Below are positions 16,230-24,005 of a DNA stretch of 54,709 bases, piece by piece (within the stretch, counting starts at the first letter, position 1; every line of letters starts with the position of its first letter). Origin of the DNA: a virus. Below the pieces are notes generated by a model. It searched no databases. It was not told where the DNA came from and saw only the letters and a list, made by a program, of their open reading frames with translations. The stretch lies in the IMG/VR virus record IMGVR_UViG_3300009545_000027, positions 1 through 54,709 of that record, one strand, 5' to 3'. Made by a program: the position numbers and the translations under genes.

Positions 16230-17576
16230 ATGAACGATCCGAAAACTTTCTTCGACGACGAAGACTATCAAGATGCTCTAGTGTCCCTTCTCGTCAAGGA
16301 TGCGCGCACATTGAAAGATTGCGCGACGTTCCTATCACCCGATGATTTCAAGCCACAACGCGGTATGCGTCACGGTAATGCACGTTGGACTATTGCTGAA
16401 GTCGTCCTTGAACACTGGCGGAAATTCCACACGCCGATCGGAGGTTTGCTGCAATCAAGCGTTCTCGACTACGCCGAACAAATGGGATTCAATGATCTTA
16501 AATTACAAGGCTTAAAAGAGTACTGCACACTTGTCAAACAGAACGTCGTGACCGCGCCGACTGCTGTGACTGAAAAAGTCGTACGTTTCAAGAAAGCCCG
16601 TTTAATGGGCGCGGCACTCCGTGAAATGATGGAGTTACAACAGGCAGGACAACTGACAGATGAAAAGTGGTCTGCGATTTCGCGGAAGCTGAATATCGTG
16701 TCAAACAATCGCCCGGTGTTGACTGACTTTCTAGGCACACTGCCTGAACGTAATGCGCGCCGTCGTTTAACAGAAGCACGTGTCCGCAGACCTTGGACTT
16801 TGATTGACCCGCTTGATGCTTTGGTGCGTGGCTTGACGTACGGGGAAATAGGCGTCTTGATTGCACCGTACAAACGCGGCAAGTCGTTAGGTCTTCAATG
16901 GCTCGCAATCGCATACGTAATCCAAGGTCTAAACGTTCTGCTGATCACGCTTGAAACTCCGAAAGCGGTTGTGGAAGACCGCCTTGATTCGATCGTTAGT
17001 CACGTGCCGATCAAGGCGTTGACGGAGTACCCGCAAACGCTTGATAAGCGATTCCGCCGTTTCCGTGCCATGACAGCAGCACAACTTCACATTTATGATG
17101 GAACACAAGGCGGCGTCACACTAGGGCGCGTTGAAGAACTCGTCAACGAAGAACGTGAAAACGGGTTCATCGTTGACGCGGTCATCATCGATTACGACGA
17201 CGAGATCACGCCCGAAACGAAAAACAAAGATCGCCGTTTTGAATTCGCTGAAATTTACCGCGAGTTCCGACAGATGAGTTCGCGTCTAAACTTCATTGGT
17301 TGGACGGCAGCACAAACGCAACGCGGCACGGAAGCATTGAAGATCTTGTCGGCGGACCGTCTCGCGGAAGACATTTCAAAAGTCAGGAAAGTTGCACTTG
17401 CGATCTCGATGGGTAAAGGCGACTGGGACACACTTGAAGAATCGATTTACCTGTGGGTTGCAGCAGCAAACAATGACAGTCAGCATATCGGGTGCCACAT
17501 CGTACCGGATCGATCACGTGTGCTTGTCTACGATCGTGAAGCGACAGCGAAAGCGGCGAAGAGGTTTGCAGCGTGA
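16230..17576 (+). CDS. DnaB-type replicative helicase
   Basis: The 448-residue protein has a helical N-terminal domain and a RecA-like C-terminal ATPase. Walker A is APYKRGKS (about residues 212-219), a form seen in phage DnaB-like helicases; Walker B region is VDAVIIDYDDEI; ITLETP and GWTAAQTQRG match motifs H1a and H3. It would unwind the fork in a hexameric ring and work with the primase at 19902. It is followed by a gene overlapping its stop (GTGA). Confidence 0.85.
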   Translation: MNDPKTFFDDEDYQDALVSLLVKDARTLKDCATFLSPDDFKPQRGMRHGNARWTIAEVVLEHWRKFHTPIGGLLQSSVLDYAEQMGFNDLKLQGLKEYCTLVKQNVVTAPTAVTEKVVRFKKARLMGAALREMMELQQAGQLTDEKWSAISRKLNIVSNNRPVLTDFLGTLPERNARRRLTEARVRRPWTLIDPLDALVRGLTYGEIGVLIAPYKRGKSLGLQWLAIAYVIQGLNVLLITLETPKAVVEDRLDSIVSHVPIKALTEYPQTLDKRFRRFRAMTAAQLHIYDGTQGGVTLGRVEELVNEERENGFIVDAVIIDYDDEITPETKNKDRRFEFAEIYREFRQMSSRLNFIGWTAAQTQRGTEALKILSADRLAEDISKVRKVALAISMGKGDWDTLEESIYLWVAAANNDSQHIGCHIVPDRSRVLVYDREATAKAAKRFAA

Positions 17577-17794
17577 CCCCGCGAAAGATTGGGTTTTGGA
17601 ATCGTAATTTTGAAATCTTCTACCGCGCGGAAATTCTGAAGGAACCACACGGGGCAATCGCGTCGACGTATTCAATCACGCGGGAACGTGTCGTCAAGAT
17701 CGTGGCTGACGGGCGCAAAGACCCGAAGATCGCAAAATCTGTACAGTTACGGGTTCGGAATGAACAGCAGAAATTTGAAAGGGAATTCAAGTGA
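17573..17794 (+). CDS. Small basic HTH-like protein, GTG start
   Basis: The 73-residue product starts at GTG overlapping the helicase stop. Residues about 15-48 (EIFYRAEILKEPHGAIASTY followed by SITRERVVKIVADGR) resemble a sigma/resolvase-type helix-turn-helix. It may bind DNA. It overlaps the ThyX start by four bases. Confidence 0.7.
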   Translation: MTPRKIGFWNRNFEIFYRAEILKEPHGAIASTYSITRERVVKIVADGRKDPKIAKSVQLRVRNEQQKFEREFK

Positions 17795-18654
17795 TTAAAG
17801 TCGAACCGAAAATATTCTTTCTGGCGGAACCCTGCAAAAACGATGATGGAATCGAAGCATGGTTACACCACATAGGCGGCGACGAAGCCGTCGCGTGTCT
17901 TGACCACGTTAATGGATCGGACATCGAACAGCTTGTCGAACTGCTGGCGAGACGTTGCTACAAATCGTACGCGCCCGGTCTCAATCCGAACGTTAAGAAA
18001 ATCCGCACGAATTCATCCGACTATCACGAGAACATCGCAAAGCAACGGCACGGTAGCGTTGTCGCAAACGGTGGCATGGTGACGTATGCGATTGAAGACG
18101 TCAGCCGGGTGTTCACGCATGAAATCGTTCGCAATACGATCGGAACGGAACGATCGCAAGAATCACTGCGGTACGTCCGTTTGACGGACATCCGGTTTTG
18201 GACGCCACCGCTAATTGCGAACGCGACAGACCGGAAACTTGTTCCACATCCGTTTCGAGGGGATCGAGAACTTAAACGTCAAGTTCTAATGAATCCGATT
18301 GACATATTCGATCACGTTGTTGATGCGTGCGAGTGGGCGCAACAGGCGCTTGCCGACTACTACGACATCAACAATATCCCGGACTTCGAAACGAAAAAGA
18401 AGCTGACGTCGGCGTTTCGTCGTGTTGCGCCCGAAGGACTCGCAACCGGAATTGTGATGTCGTTCAACCTTCGCGCAATGCGTTGGATTATTGAACAACG
18501 CACGAGTCGACACGCCGAGGAAGAAATGCGCATTGTGTTTGGCCTGATCGCGGAGGATGCTATCAAGCATTGGCCGATGTTCTTTCAGGATTTTCAAAAG
18601 GTCGACACGAACGACGGACTGTTCGAATACGTGCCCGTCTACAGCAAGATTTGA
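17791..18654 (+). CDS. thyX: FAD-dependent thymidylate synthase (ThyX-like)
   Basis: The 287-residue protein has the ThyX landmarks: VTYAIEDVSRVFTHEIVRN, then ERSQESLRYVRL, corresponding to the RHRxxSxxxxSxRY nucleotide and FAD-binding motif (here diverged, with RN rather than RH), and near the C-terminus NLRAMRWIIEQRTSRHAEEE, the NLRE...LR.DxHAQxE element. ThyX makes dTMP from dUMP using methylenetetrahydrofolate and FADH2. Start is GTG overlapping the previous stop. It lies beside a nucleotide pyrophosphohydrolase fusion, forming a dNTP-supply segment. The diverged first His of the motif deserves note. Confidence 0.82.
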   Translation: MIKVEPKIFFLAEPCKNDDGIEAWLHHIGGDEAVACLDHVNGSDIEQLVELLARRCYKSYAPGLNPNVKKIRTNSSDYHENIAKQRHGSVVANGGMVTYAIEDVSRVFTHEIVRNTIGTERSQESLRYVRLTDIRFWTPPLIANATDRKLVPHPFRGDRELKRQVLMNPIDIFDHVVDACEWAQQALADYYDINNIPDFETKKKLTSAFRRVAPEGLATGIVMSFNLRAMRWIIEQRTSRHAEEEMRIVFGLIAEDAIKHWPMFFQDFQKVDTNDGLFEYVPVYSKI

Positions 18655-18660
18655 GGCGAT

Positions 18661-19572
18661 ATGGAACACGAACAGAGACTACAAAAACTTGAAAACCTCG
18701 CAATTGCTTGGGTGTACGATGCACTCGGGCGCATTTATGGCATACCGCGTGAACGTGCACTTCGATTGCTTGAAGAAGTGATCGAACTCACACAGGCGCA
18801 CGGGTGCAATCTGAAAATGGTGCATGCACTCGTTGATCATGTGTACGCGCGTCCTGTAGGCACACCGGAAGCTGAATCCGCCGCAGTTGTTTTTGCGTTG
18901 TATGCATATTTCGGGGCAACGCTCCCGAATGACTCGGTTGACGTTGTCGGGTACGGCGAACTGTCGCGCATTACGCAAATACCGCGTGAACGGTTAATGG
19001 AAAGTTTGAATCGCAAGATCAATGCAGGGCTTGTTTCGGTTTGTGCTAACTGTGACACCCGGATTGAATTTTGCAGGTGTTCGCGACTGCCGTTAGATCT
19101 GCCGTTAGATCAACTCGCGGACATAATGCAGAAATTCAAAACAGGTTCCGAAACCCTGAACCAAAAAATTTCGCTGTATACGCCGTCTGCCGATATGTCC
19201 GATGCATATGCATTCAAGACAGGTGGCATCCGTTCGCACAAAGCGCCGCGTTTTGATTTGATTCCGCGTGTGTTCCTCGCATGCATTGCAGACCGCCTAG
19301 AACTTGGACTTGCCAAAAAAGGCGACCGTGAAATCTTGCAGCGGTATCGACGTGGCACGCCGGAAGAACGCACCGCAATTCTTGCCGATGAGTCTTGGTG
19401 GACTGAAATGAAAAACCACCTGCAAGAGCATGTAACCGCGTTGATCACAGGGGAACTCGGGTCTGAAAGTCTGTGGGGACATGTCGGTGCAATTGCGTGG
19501 AATGCGTTGATGTTCGCGTGGCGGTATGCCGAAACCGCAAAGTCCGGGGACGAACCACCTGTAAAACGGTGA
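18661..19572 (+). CDS. MazG-like / dATP-dGTP diphosphohydrolase-type fusion
   Basis: The 303-residue protein appears to have three parts: residues 1-110 MazG-like (EEVIELTQAHG with the EExxE metal-binding style and ESAAVVFALYAYFG); a short Cys cluster CANC...CRCS; and a C-terminal part RSHKAPRFDLIPRVFLACIA with later NHLQEHVTALITGEL and HVGAIAWNALMFAWR, like the phage dATP/dGTP diphosphohydrolase domain (DUF5664 type). It probably hydrolyses (deoxy)nucleoside triphosphates to shape the pool for replication, next to ThyX. The family reading is from pattern memory and not tested. Confidence 0.6.
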   Translation: MEHEQRLQKLENLAIAWVYDALGRIYGIPRERALRLLEEVIELTQAHGCNLKMVHALVDHVYARPVGTPEAESAAVVFALYAYFGATLPNDSVDVVGYGELSRITQIPRERLMESLNRKINAGLVSVCANCDTRIEFCRCSRLPLDLPLDQLADIMQKFKTGSETLNQKISLYTPSADMSDAYAFKTGGIRSHKAPRFDLIPRVFLACIADRLELGLAKKGDREILQRYRRGTPEERTAILADESWWTEMKNHLQEHVTALITGELGSESLWGHVGAIAWNALMFAWRYAETAKSGDEPPVKR

Positions 19573-19582
19573 TCTTTGGCGC

Positions 19583-19650
19583 GGAAACTGCCCTAGAATC
19601 GTTTTTCGGGGTACCGGACGGTAGTCTATACCCCGGAATCGATCCTAGGG
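19583..19650. repeat. Copy 2 of the GGAAACTGCCCTAG element in nested inverted repeat
   Basis: GGAAACTGCCCTAG lies at 19583-19596. Its end forms an outer stem CCCTAGAATCG (19591-19601) with CGATCCTAGGG (19640-19650), one mismatch; inside are CGGGGTA (19607-19613) and TACCCCG (19629-19635). A further AATTTG-AG-CAAATT palindrome follows at 19654-19667. No gene fits in the 19573-19676 gap. Confidence 0.6.
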
Positions 19651-19676
19651 CTTAATTTGAGCAAATTCGAGGTCAC

Positions 19677-19901
19677 GTGTTCAAAACCATTACGTTTACT
19701 CCAAAAGGTGGGCAAAGTAGAGTTTGTATCCGCTACAGTGCAATTGATGGAATGGTCGAAACCGATGAATCGATCGGGGCACCGTACATCATGCTTGGTG
19801 GGCGTGAACTCCTGCTAGACCGCAGTGATTATTGCCGCATTTTTGATTTGTGGTGGAATTGGCTACATGAACGAACACAGGATGAATTTCCCGGTTGTTA
19901 A
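19677..19901 (+). CDS. Small unknown protein before primase
   Basis: The 74-residue product starts at GTG with GAGGT upstream and ends directly against the primase start. It appears beta-rich in the first half, ending DRSDYCRIFDLWWNWLHERTQDEFPGC. Tight packing with the primase suggests co-translation. No family recognised. Confidence 0.7.
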   Translation: MFKTITFTPKGGQSRVCIRYSAIDGMVETDESIGAPYIMLGGRELLLDRSDYCRIFDLWWNWLHERTQDEFPGC

Positions 19902-20828
19902 GTGACGTTCACCGAGACATTAGCGCGGTTTCAAGTTCCTTTCCGTCGTGGCAACGGCGTTGAGATCGCGTTGAACTGCCCGTTTTGTGGGGACCATGAA
20001 TTTCGTTTCCACGTCAACGTGCGGACGGGCGCGGGTAAGTGTTGGCATGGATCTTGTGAATTCCGTTCGAAGCGCGCAGACCTTGCATTTCTAAAGCAGC
20101 GTCGAATCGTTGCAGGGGATTTATCAGGCGTTGAAGAAGCAGCACCACCACTGCCCGCAGTTCATTTACCGCGCGACTTCCACAGGCTAACCTGCATCGA
20201 TGATGAATTTGACCGCAAAGCGCTTGCATACCTGTTGAAACGGGGCATTACACGCGCACAGATTGCACGTTGGAAAATAGGCGTTAGCTTTGAAGGTCGG
20301 TATGCATACCGGGTTCTGTTCCCGGTTTACGCCGACGGTGATCTAAAAGCATTTGTCGGGCGCGACTATACCGGACGGCAAAAGCCGAAATACTTAAACA
20401 GTAAAGGCGACAAGTTTCTTTACGGTGTCGACCGTGACGCCGAAACCGTTGTGCTTGTTGAAGGCGTCTTCAAAAAGTTGCGCATGGATTCAGCCGGGTG
20501 GAATGCGTCAGCCGTTCTAGGGCGCGATATCACGGACTTGCAACTTGCACAGATTAACGAATGCGCCTGTGAAAATGTGGTCGTGTACCCGGACCCGGAC
20601 CCGGTCGGGCGCGATGGTGCCCGGAAGATTGCCGGAAAGCTTGCGGAGCAAACCAAAAAGAATGTTTGGGTTGCATGGCCGATTGTGCGTCCTGCGGATG
20701 AAGCATCGTTAACTGAACTGCGTGAAATGCCTGTCGTACCGTACGATGACCGGGTAGACCTTGAACTTCAGTCGGTCCGCCACATGACCTCAGAAAATGA
20801 ATATCGCGAAATCTTTCGATCGTTATAG
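19902..20828 (+). CDS. DnaG-type primase
   Basis: The 308-residue protein has an N-terminal zinc ribbon, CPFC at 26-29 and CWHGSC at 47-52, and a TOPRIM core with VVLVEGVFKKL (catalytic Glu) and VVVYPDPDPVGRDGARK (the DxD). YLNSKGDKFLYG matches the RNA polymerase basic motif region of DnaG. It is shorter than bacterial DnaG, lacking the long C-terminal helicase-interaction domain, as in many phage primases. It starts with GTG immediately after the previous stop. Confidence 0.88.
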   Translation: MTFTETLARFQVPFRRGNGVEIALNCPFCGDHEFRFHVNVRTGAGKCWHGSCEFRSKRADLAFLKQRRIVAGDLSGVEEAAPPLPAVHLPRDFHRLTCIDDEFDRKALAYLLKRGITRAQIARWKIGVSFEGRYAYRVLFPVYADGDLKAFVGRDYTGRQKPKYLNSKGDKFLYGVDRDAETVVLVEGVFKKLRMDSAGWNASAVLGRDITDLQLAQINECACENVVVYPDPDPVGRDGARKIAGKLAEQTKKNVWVAWPIVRPADEASLTELREMPVVPYDDRVDLELQSVRHMTSENEYREIFRSL

Positions 20829-20855
20829 ACTTTTGGCCTTTCGTATAATATTATA
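20826..20855 (+). promoter_or_regulatory. Palindromic-box promoter P4
   Basis: TAGACT (20826-20831), 17 bases, TATTAT inside TATAATATTATA (20844-20855). It drives the small HTH gene and the exonuclease region. Confidence 0.8.
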
Positions 20856-20874
20856 GGTACGGAAAGGATTTCTT

Positions 20875-21045
20875 ATGTCCCAATTAACGGTAAGTCCGCT
20901 TGCTGCGTTGACGCCTGCAAAGGTGCGTTCAATTCGCAAGGACTACGCGGACGGCGCAACGCAGGTGTCGTTAGCTGAAAAGCACGGTGTCAGTCAGGTA
21001 ACGATTTCGAACATCGTAACAGGCAAGATTTACAAGAACGTTTGA
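20875..21045 (+). CDS. Stand-alone helix-turn-helix protein
   Basis: The 56-residue product (GGAAAGGATTTCTT before ATG) is an HTH: LTPAKVRSIRKDYADGATQV, SLAEKHGVSQVTISNIVTGK. It aligns closely with the C-terminal domain of the HNH endonuclease at 12854-13378 (LSARQVRAVRKEYAKG...IGKRFGITNSSVCNIVNRKSY). It is therefore a target-recognition module on its own, either a regulator derived from, or a remnant of, an HNH gene. Confidence 0.75.
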   Translation: MSQLTVSPLAALTPAKVRSIRKDYADGATQVSLAEKHGVSQVTISNIVTGKIYKNV

Positions 21046-21073
21046 AGAACGCGCAATTGTGCGCGGAGGTGTA

Positions 21074-22039
21074 ATGGATCAAGATCCGCTTATTCTTGTT
21101 GACGTTATGAACCTTGTGTTCCGTCAACATTTTGCTCATGCCAATTTGTCGGCAGACGATGACGCGCCGACAGGCATGACATACGGGTTCATCAAGACGG
21201 TTGATGATCTTCGTCGCAATGTATCGCGACGACTCGTATTTTGTTGGGATCACGGTATCCCGGTTATAGGTTCGTCGAAGCCTGCGAACTGGCGCGACCG
21301 TGTTGTCTCTGACTATAAAGCGACGCGGAAGCCAAACCCTGCATACGAACAGATCATTCCGCAGTTGTTGCCGTTGTCCGATTTAATCACCACGCTTGGA
21401 TATGAACAGGTCATGGTGCCCGGACTTGAGGCAGACGATACGATAGGAATCATTGCAGCAAATGCAAAAGGCCCGGTACTTGTCTTTTCGACAGACCGCG
21501 ATTTCTATCAACTCCTGACAAACCCGAACGTTGCGGTCTTGGTGCCTAAAAAAGAAAAAGGCGGGTTTCGCCGGATTCGCGCGATTGATGTTAAAAACGA
21601 GTTCGGTGTTCCCGTTGATTTTTGGCCTGAATACCTTGCGCTAGGTGGTGACAAGTCCGACGATATCAAGCCAATTCGCGGAATGGGTCCTAAAGCCGCA
21701 ATTAAGCTGATTGGTGCAGGCATCGATCCGGAAGTAGAAGACGTGCGGGAACTTGATCCGATAGCGTTTGTGACACTGACGAAGTACCAAAAAGAAGGAA
21801 CGATCGAGGATCTTTGGAAACGAGTTCGTGCCTGTTATTCGGCGGCGTTGATTCCGACCGATCCTGATGACGAACGTCTTGCCGGGTGTTGGTCGCACGG
21901 CAAGTATCGAAAGTATCGCCTTGATGGAAAGCAACGCGTCAAGAACGTCGACGCAGCAGTTGCGCAGTATGCGAAGTTTTGCGCTAACCGCGATATGCCG
22001 TCGTTGATGATGATGAAAGACAGGCTGTTTGAATTTTAG
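21074..22039 (+). CDS. 5'-3' exonuclease (FEN/PolA-exo family)
   Basis: The 321-residue protein starts at ATG 21074 behind CGGAGGTGTA; an upstream start at 21059 is less likely. Acidic metal-binding motifs are present: ILVDVMNLVFR, FCWDHG, GLEADDTIG, FSTDRDFYQLL, and GGDKSDDI followed by IRGMGPKAA, a helix-hairpin-helix. It would remove RNA primers and flaps. It supplies the 5' nuclease that the split PolA protein lacks. Confidence 0.88.
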   Translation: MDQDPLILVDVMNLVFRQHFAHANLSADDDAPTGMTYGFIKTVDDLRRNVSRRLVFCWDHGIPVIGSSKPANWRDRVVSDYKATRKPNPAYEQIIPQLLPLSDLITTLGYEQVMVPGLEADDTIGIIAANAKGPVLVFSTDRDFYQLLTNPNVAVLVPKKEKGGFRRIRAIDVKNEFGVPVDFWPEYLALGGDKSDDIKPIRGMGPKAAIKLIGAGIDPEVEDVRELDPIAFVTLTKYQKEGTIEDLWKRVRACYSAALIPTDPDDERLAGCWSHGKYRKYRLDGKQRVKNVDAAVAQYAKFCANRDMPSLMMMKDRLFEF

Positions 22040-22047
22040 GAGAGCGA

Positions 22048-22623
22048 ATGCGGAAAATCGGGAAAGGTCGTACTGACGACTCGATTGCAACACGTAATGT
22101 TGGGATCGTTGTCACACGTTGCCGTCATTGGTGGTCGATGTTGCCACCGAGAACGCGTGGGTGGTATGAGGTCGACGATATGGTTGCAGACGTTTTAATG
22201 CATATCGTCAAGATGTCTGATCGTTTTGATTCGAAGATTGCACGTGAATCGACTTGGGTTCAACACGTCACAGATAACTTTTGTGTCGGTGTGCTTGCTA
22301 AGCACACGGCGAAGGTACGCTGTGATTCTGAAACGATCTATCTAAGCGATCTTGTTGAACGCCACTTAGCATCAGGCGACGAAGTCATTCGAGTCGGTGA
22401 GGCGCTTGCCGCCATTCAACGCGTTATCGAACACACATCCGACCCGGTCCGCGAAATCATTGCCGCCGTTTTAGAACCTGAATTCCTCCAAAAATCTTCC
22501 GCCGCAATCCTCGCATACGTGGAACGTGACCGCGAGTTCCTAAACGAGTTTGTTGCCGAAATGGTGAATGCGTCGGTCACGTACGAAGACTTTGTTCTAG
22601 TGTTGCGTTATGCGGTTTCGTGA
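22048..22623 (+). CDS. Sigma-factor-region-2-like protein
   Basis: The 191-residue protein (AGGAGAGCG before ATG) contains WYEVDDMVADVLMHIVKMSD, then RFDSKIARESTWVQHVTDNF, a pattern like sigma70/ECF region 2 (DDLVQE.f..lw....rFdp....f.tWl..ia.N). A recognisable region 4 helix-turn-helix is not seen in the C-terminal half, so promoter recognition would have to be partial or shared. It is a candidate phage transcription factor for the palindromic promoters, but that link is inference; it could be an unrelated helical protein. Confidence 0.5.
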   Translation: MRKIGKGRTDDSIATRNVGIVVTRCRHWWSMLPPRTRGWYEVDDMVADVLMHIVKMSDRFDSKIARESTWVQHVTDNFCVGVLAKHTAKVRCDSETIYLSDLVERHLASGDEVIRVGEALAAIQRVIEHTSDPVREIIAAVLEPEFLQKSSAAILAYVERDREFLNEFVAEMVNASVTYEDFVLVLRYAVS

Positions 22624-22924
22624 AGAAGAAGAACCAGACCGCGCAGGTGGCACGGAACGAATTCTTGATTGTCTGAAGTGTGACGAAAAGTTTTCGCGAA
22701 ATGACGTCCGTTTAGGGCGCTATCGACCGCGTACAATGATCTGTTCTCACTGTTACGCGAAGATGCAAAAAGCGCCGTATTCGGTTAGCTGTTTCGGAAA
22801 GCCAACAACCGTCTATGAAGACCATCAATACGTGCTTGGATTCCACGAAGACGCGAAGGAATGTAAACGGTGTCTTGACCGCGCGGAGTGTCGCAGTATA
22901 GTTATCGGACACGATGAAACTTAA
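22610..22924 (+). CDS. Cys-rich zinc-finger protein
   Basis: The 104-residue product overlaps the sigma-like gene by 14 bases and the clamp gene by 11. It has two Cys pairs, CLKC and CSHC (like a C4 finger), and later CKRC...C. It is acidic at the start and basic in the middle. It probably binds zinc and may bind nucleic acid. The promoter for the next gene lies inside its 3' end. Confidence 0.7.
   Translation: MRFREEEEPDRAGGTERILDCLKCDEKFSRNDVRLGRYRPRTMICSHCYAKMQKAPYSVSCFGKPTTVYEDHQYVLGFHEDAKECKRCLDRAECRSIVIGHDET
22875..22902 (+). promoter_or_regulatory. Sigma70-like promoter before the clamp gene
   Basis: TTGACC (22875-22880), 16 bases, TATAGT (22897-22902). The ATG follows 11 bases later without a Shine-Dalgarno. 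Confidence 0.55.
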
Positions 22925-24005
22925 AATCGAAGACTTACGAAACGCCGTTGCAATTATCAACCGCGTCGACGATCAAACAGGAATCCTTTCGAGTCAATAC
23001 GTCAGGATCGCGGCGTCCGCATCACGCGGGCGTATAGACCTCGCGCTAACGGGGCTTTGTGTCGGGCGTTCAGACTGCCCGGTCACGGATCTGAAGACTG
23101 ATTTCGTCTGGTTCGTTGACAGGCGAGTTCTTGCCGCGTTCGCGAAGTCGACGAAAGCCAAAGAAGCAACCGTCGATGTTGTTAACGGCACGCTGGTTTG
23201 GAAAAGCGGAAAACAGAAGATTGTGTCCGCGAAGGTTGACGAAATCAGCGGGTACGCGGATTGGAAGCCCGCGAAGACGAGTATAAAGATTTCGATGACA
23301 CCGGAACTCTGCGCCGAACTGTCGTTTCACGCGAAGTTTGCGCCGTCGCCGATCGCATCCGAAAACATGTCGGCGGTTGTGGTTTCGAAAGGGTACGGAA
23401 CGCTCGCATCAGACATGTTTGTTATTTCGGCGACGCTTTACAAATGCTCGGTTGCAGCCGTCAAGATTCCGGGCGCGCTTGCAGCATCGTTGCACGCATC
23501 CGATGAAATCCATTGCGAAGAAACAGGCGCGGGTATCCGGTACAAAAACGGGTACGTGTACCAACCGCTAACCGACGAGACCGTCAAGAAATATCCGATG
23601 AAGAAATTGGCGGACCTGTTGTCTTCGTTAGCGGGTGCGAAGACGCTTGCGACGATCAAAGCGTCTAGTTTTTTGGCGTCGTTGTCGGAACTCGACAATT
23701 ATGCTTTTGGATCTGGCAATGTGCCGATCGTCTACTGTGAGAATCTGAAGGCACCGAACTCATTGACGACGGCGGTATTGACGCTTGATGTTGTCAGCGG
23801 CAAGTATCACAACTCGTTAACCGTCGACTTCGACAGCGATTTCAATTTCGCGTGGCCACTTGCGCAGTTAAAGCCGTGGGTTGCACGTATTGCAGGACTC
23901 GATAGCGACGCGCGAATCGCTTGTTCGAACCGTAGCGGGTGCAACGTGCTGATTGCACAAATCGGCAGTGACAGACATATGCTTGCACTGGCGGAACCTG
24001 TCTAA
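22914..24005 (+). CDS. Candidate DNA sliding clamp (beta-like)
   Basis: The 363-residue protein has size, beta-rich repetitive build and a position between nuclease/sigma genes and DNA polymerase that fit a DnaN-type clamp: MKLKIEDLRNAVAIINRVDD is like the first helix of a clamp repeat, and it ends IAQIGSDRHMLALAEPV, similar to the C-terminal strand of beta clamps. A clamp loader gene at 30381 requires a partner clamp, and this is the best candidate in the window. Sequence identity to any one clamp is not asserted; assignment is structural and contextual. Confidence 0.6.
   Translation: MKLKIEDLRNAVAIINRVDDQTGILSSQYVRIAASASRGRIDLALTGLCVGRSDCPVTDLKTDFVWFVDRRVLAAFAKSTKAKEATVDVVNGTLVWKSGKQKIVSAKVDEISGYADWKPAKTSIKISMTPELCAELSFHAKFAPSPIASENMSAVVVSKGYGTLASDMFVISATLYKCSVAAVKIPGALAASLHASDEIHCEETGAGIRYKNGYVYQPLTDETVKKYPMKKLADLLSSLAGAKTLATIKASSFLASLSELDNYAFGSGNVPIVYCENLKAPNSLTTAVLTLDVVSGKYHNSLTVDFDSDFNFAWPLAQLKPWVARIAGLDSDARIACSNRSGCNVLIAQIGSDRHMLALAEPV

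Noticed and set aside
18661-19572. 2-aminoadenine (Z) genome suggested by the diphosphohydrolase-like domain and PolA
   Set aside because: No PurZ-like adenylosuccinate synthetase or DatZ-type HD protein is visible in the window; such hydrolase domains also occur in ordinary phages.
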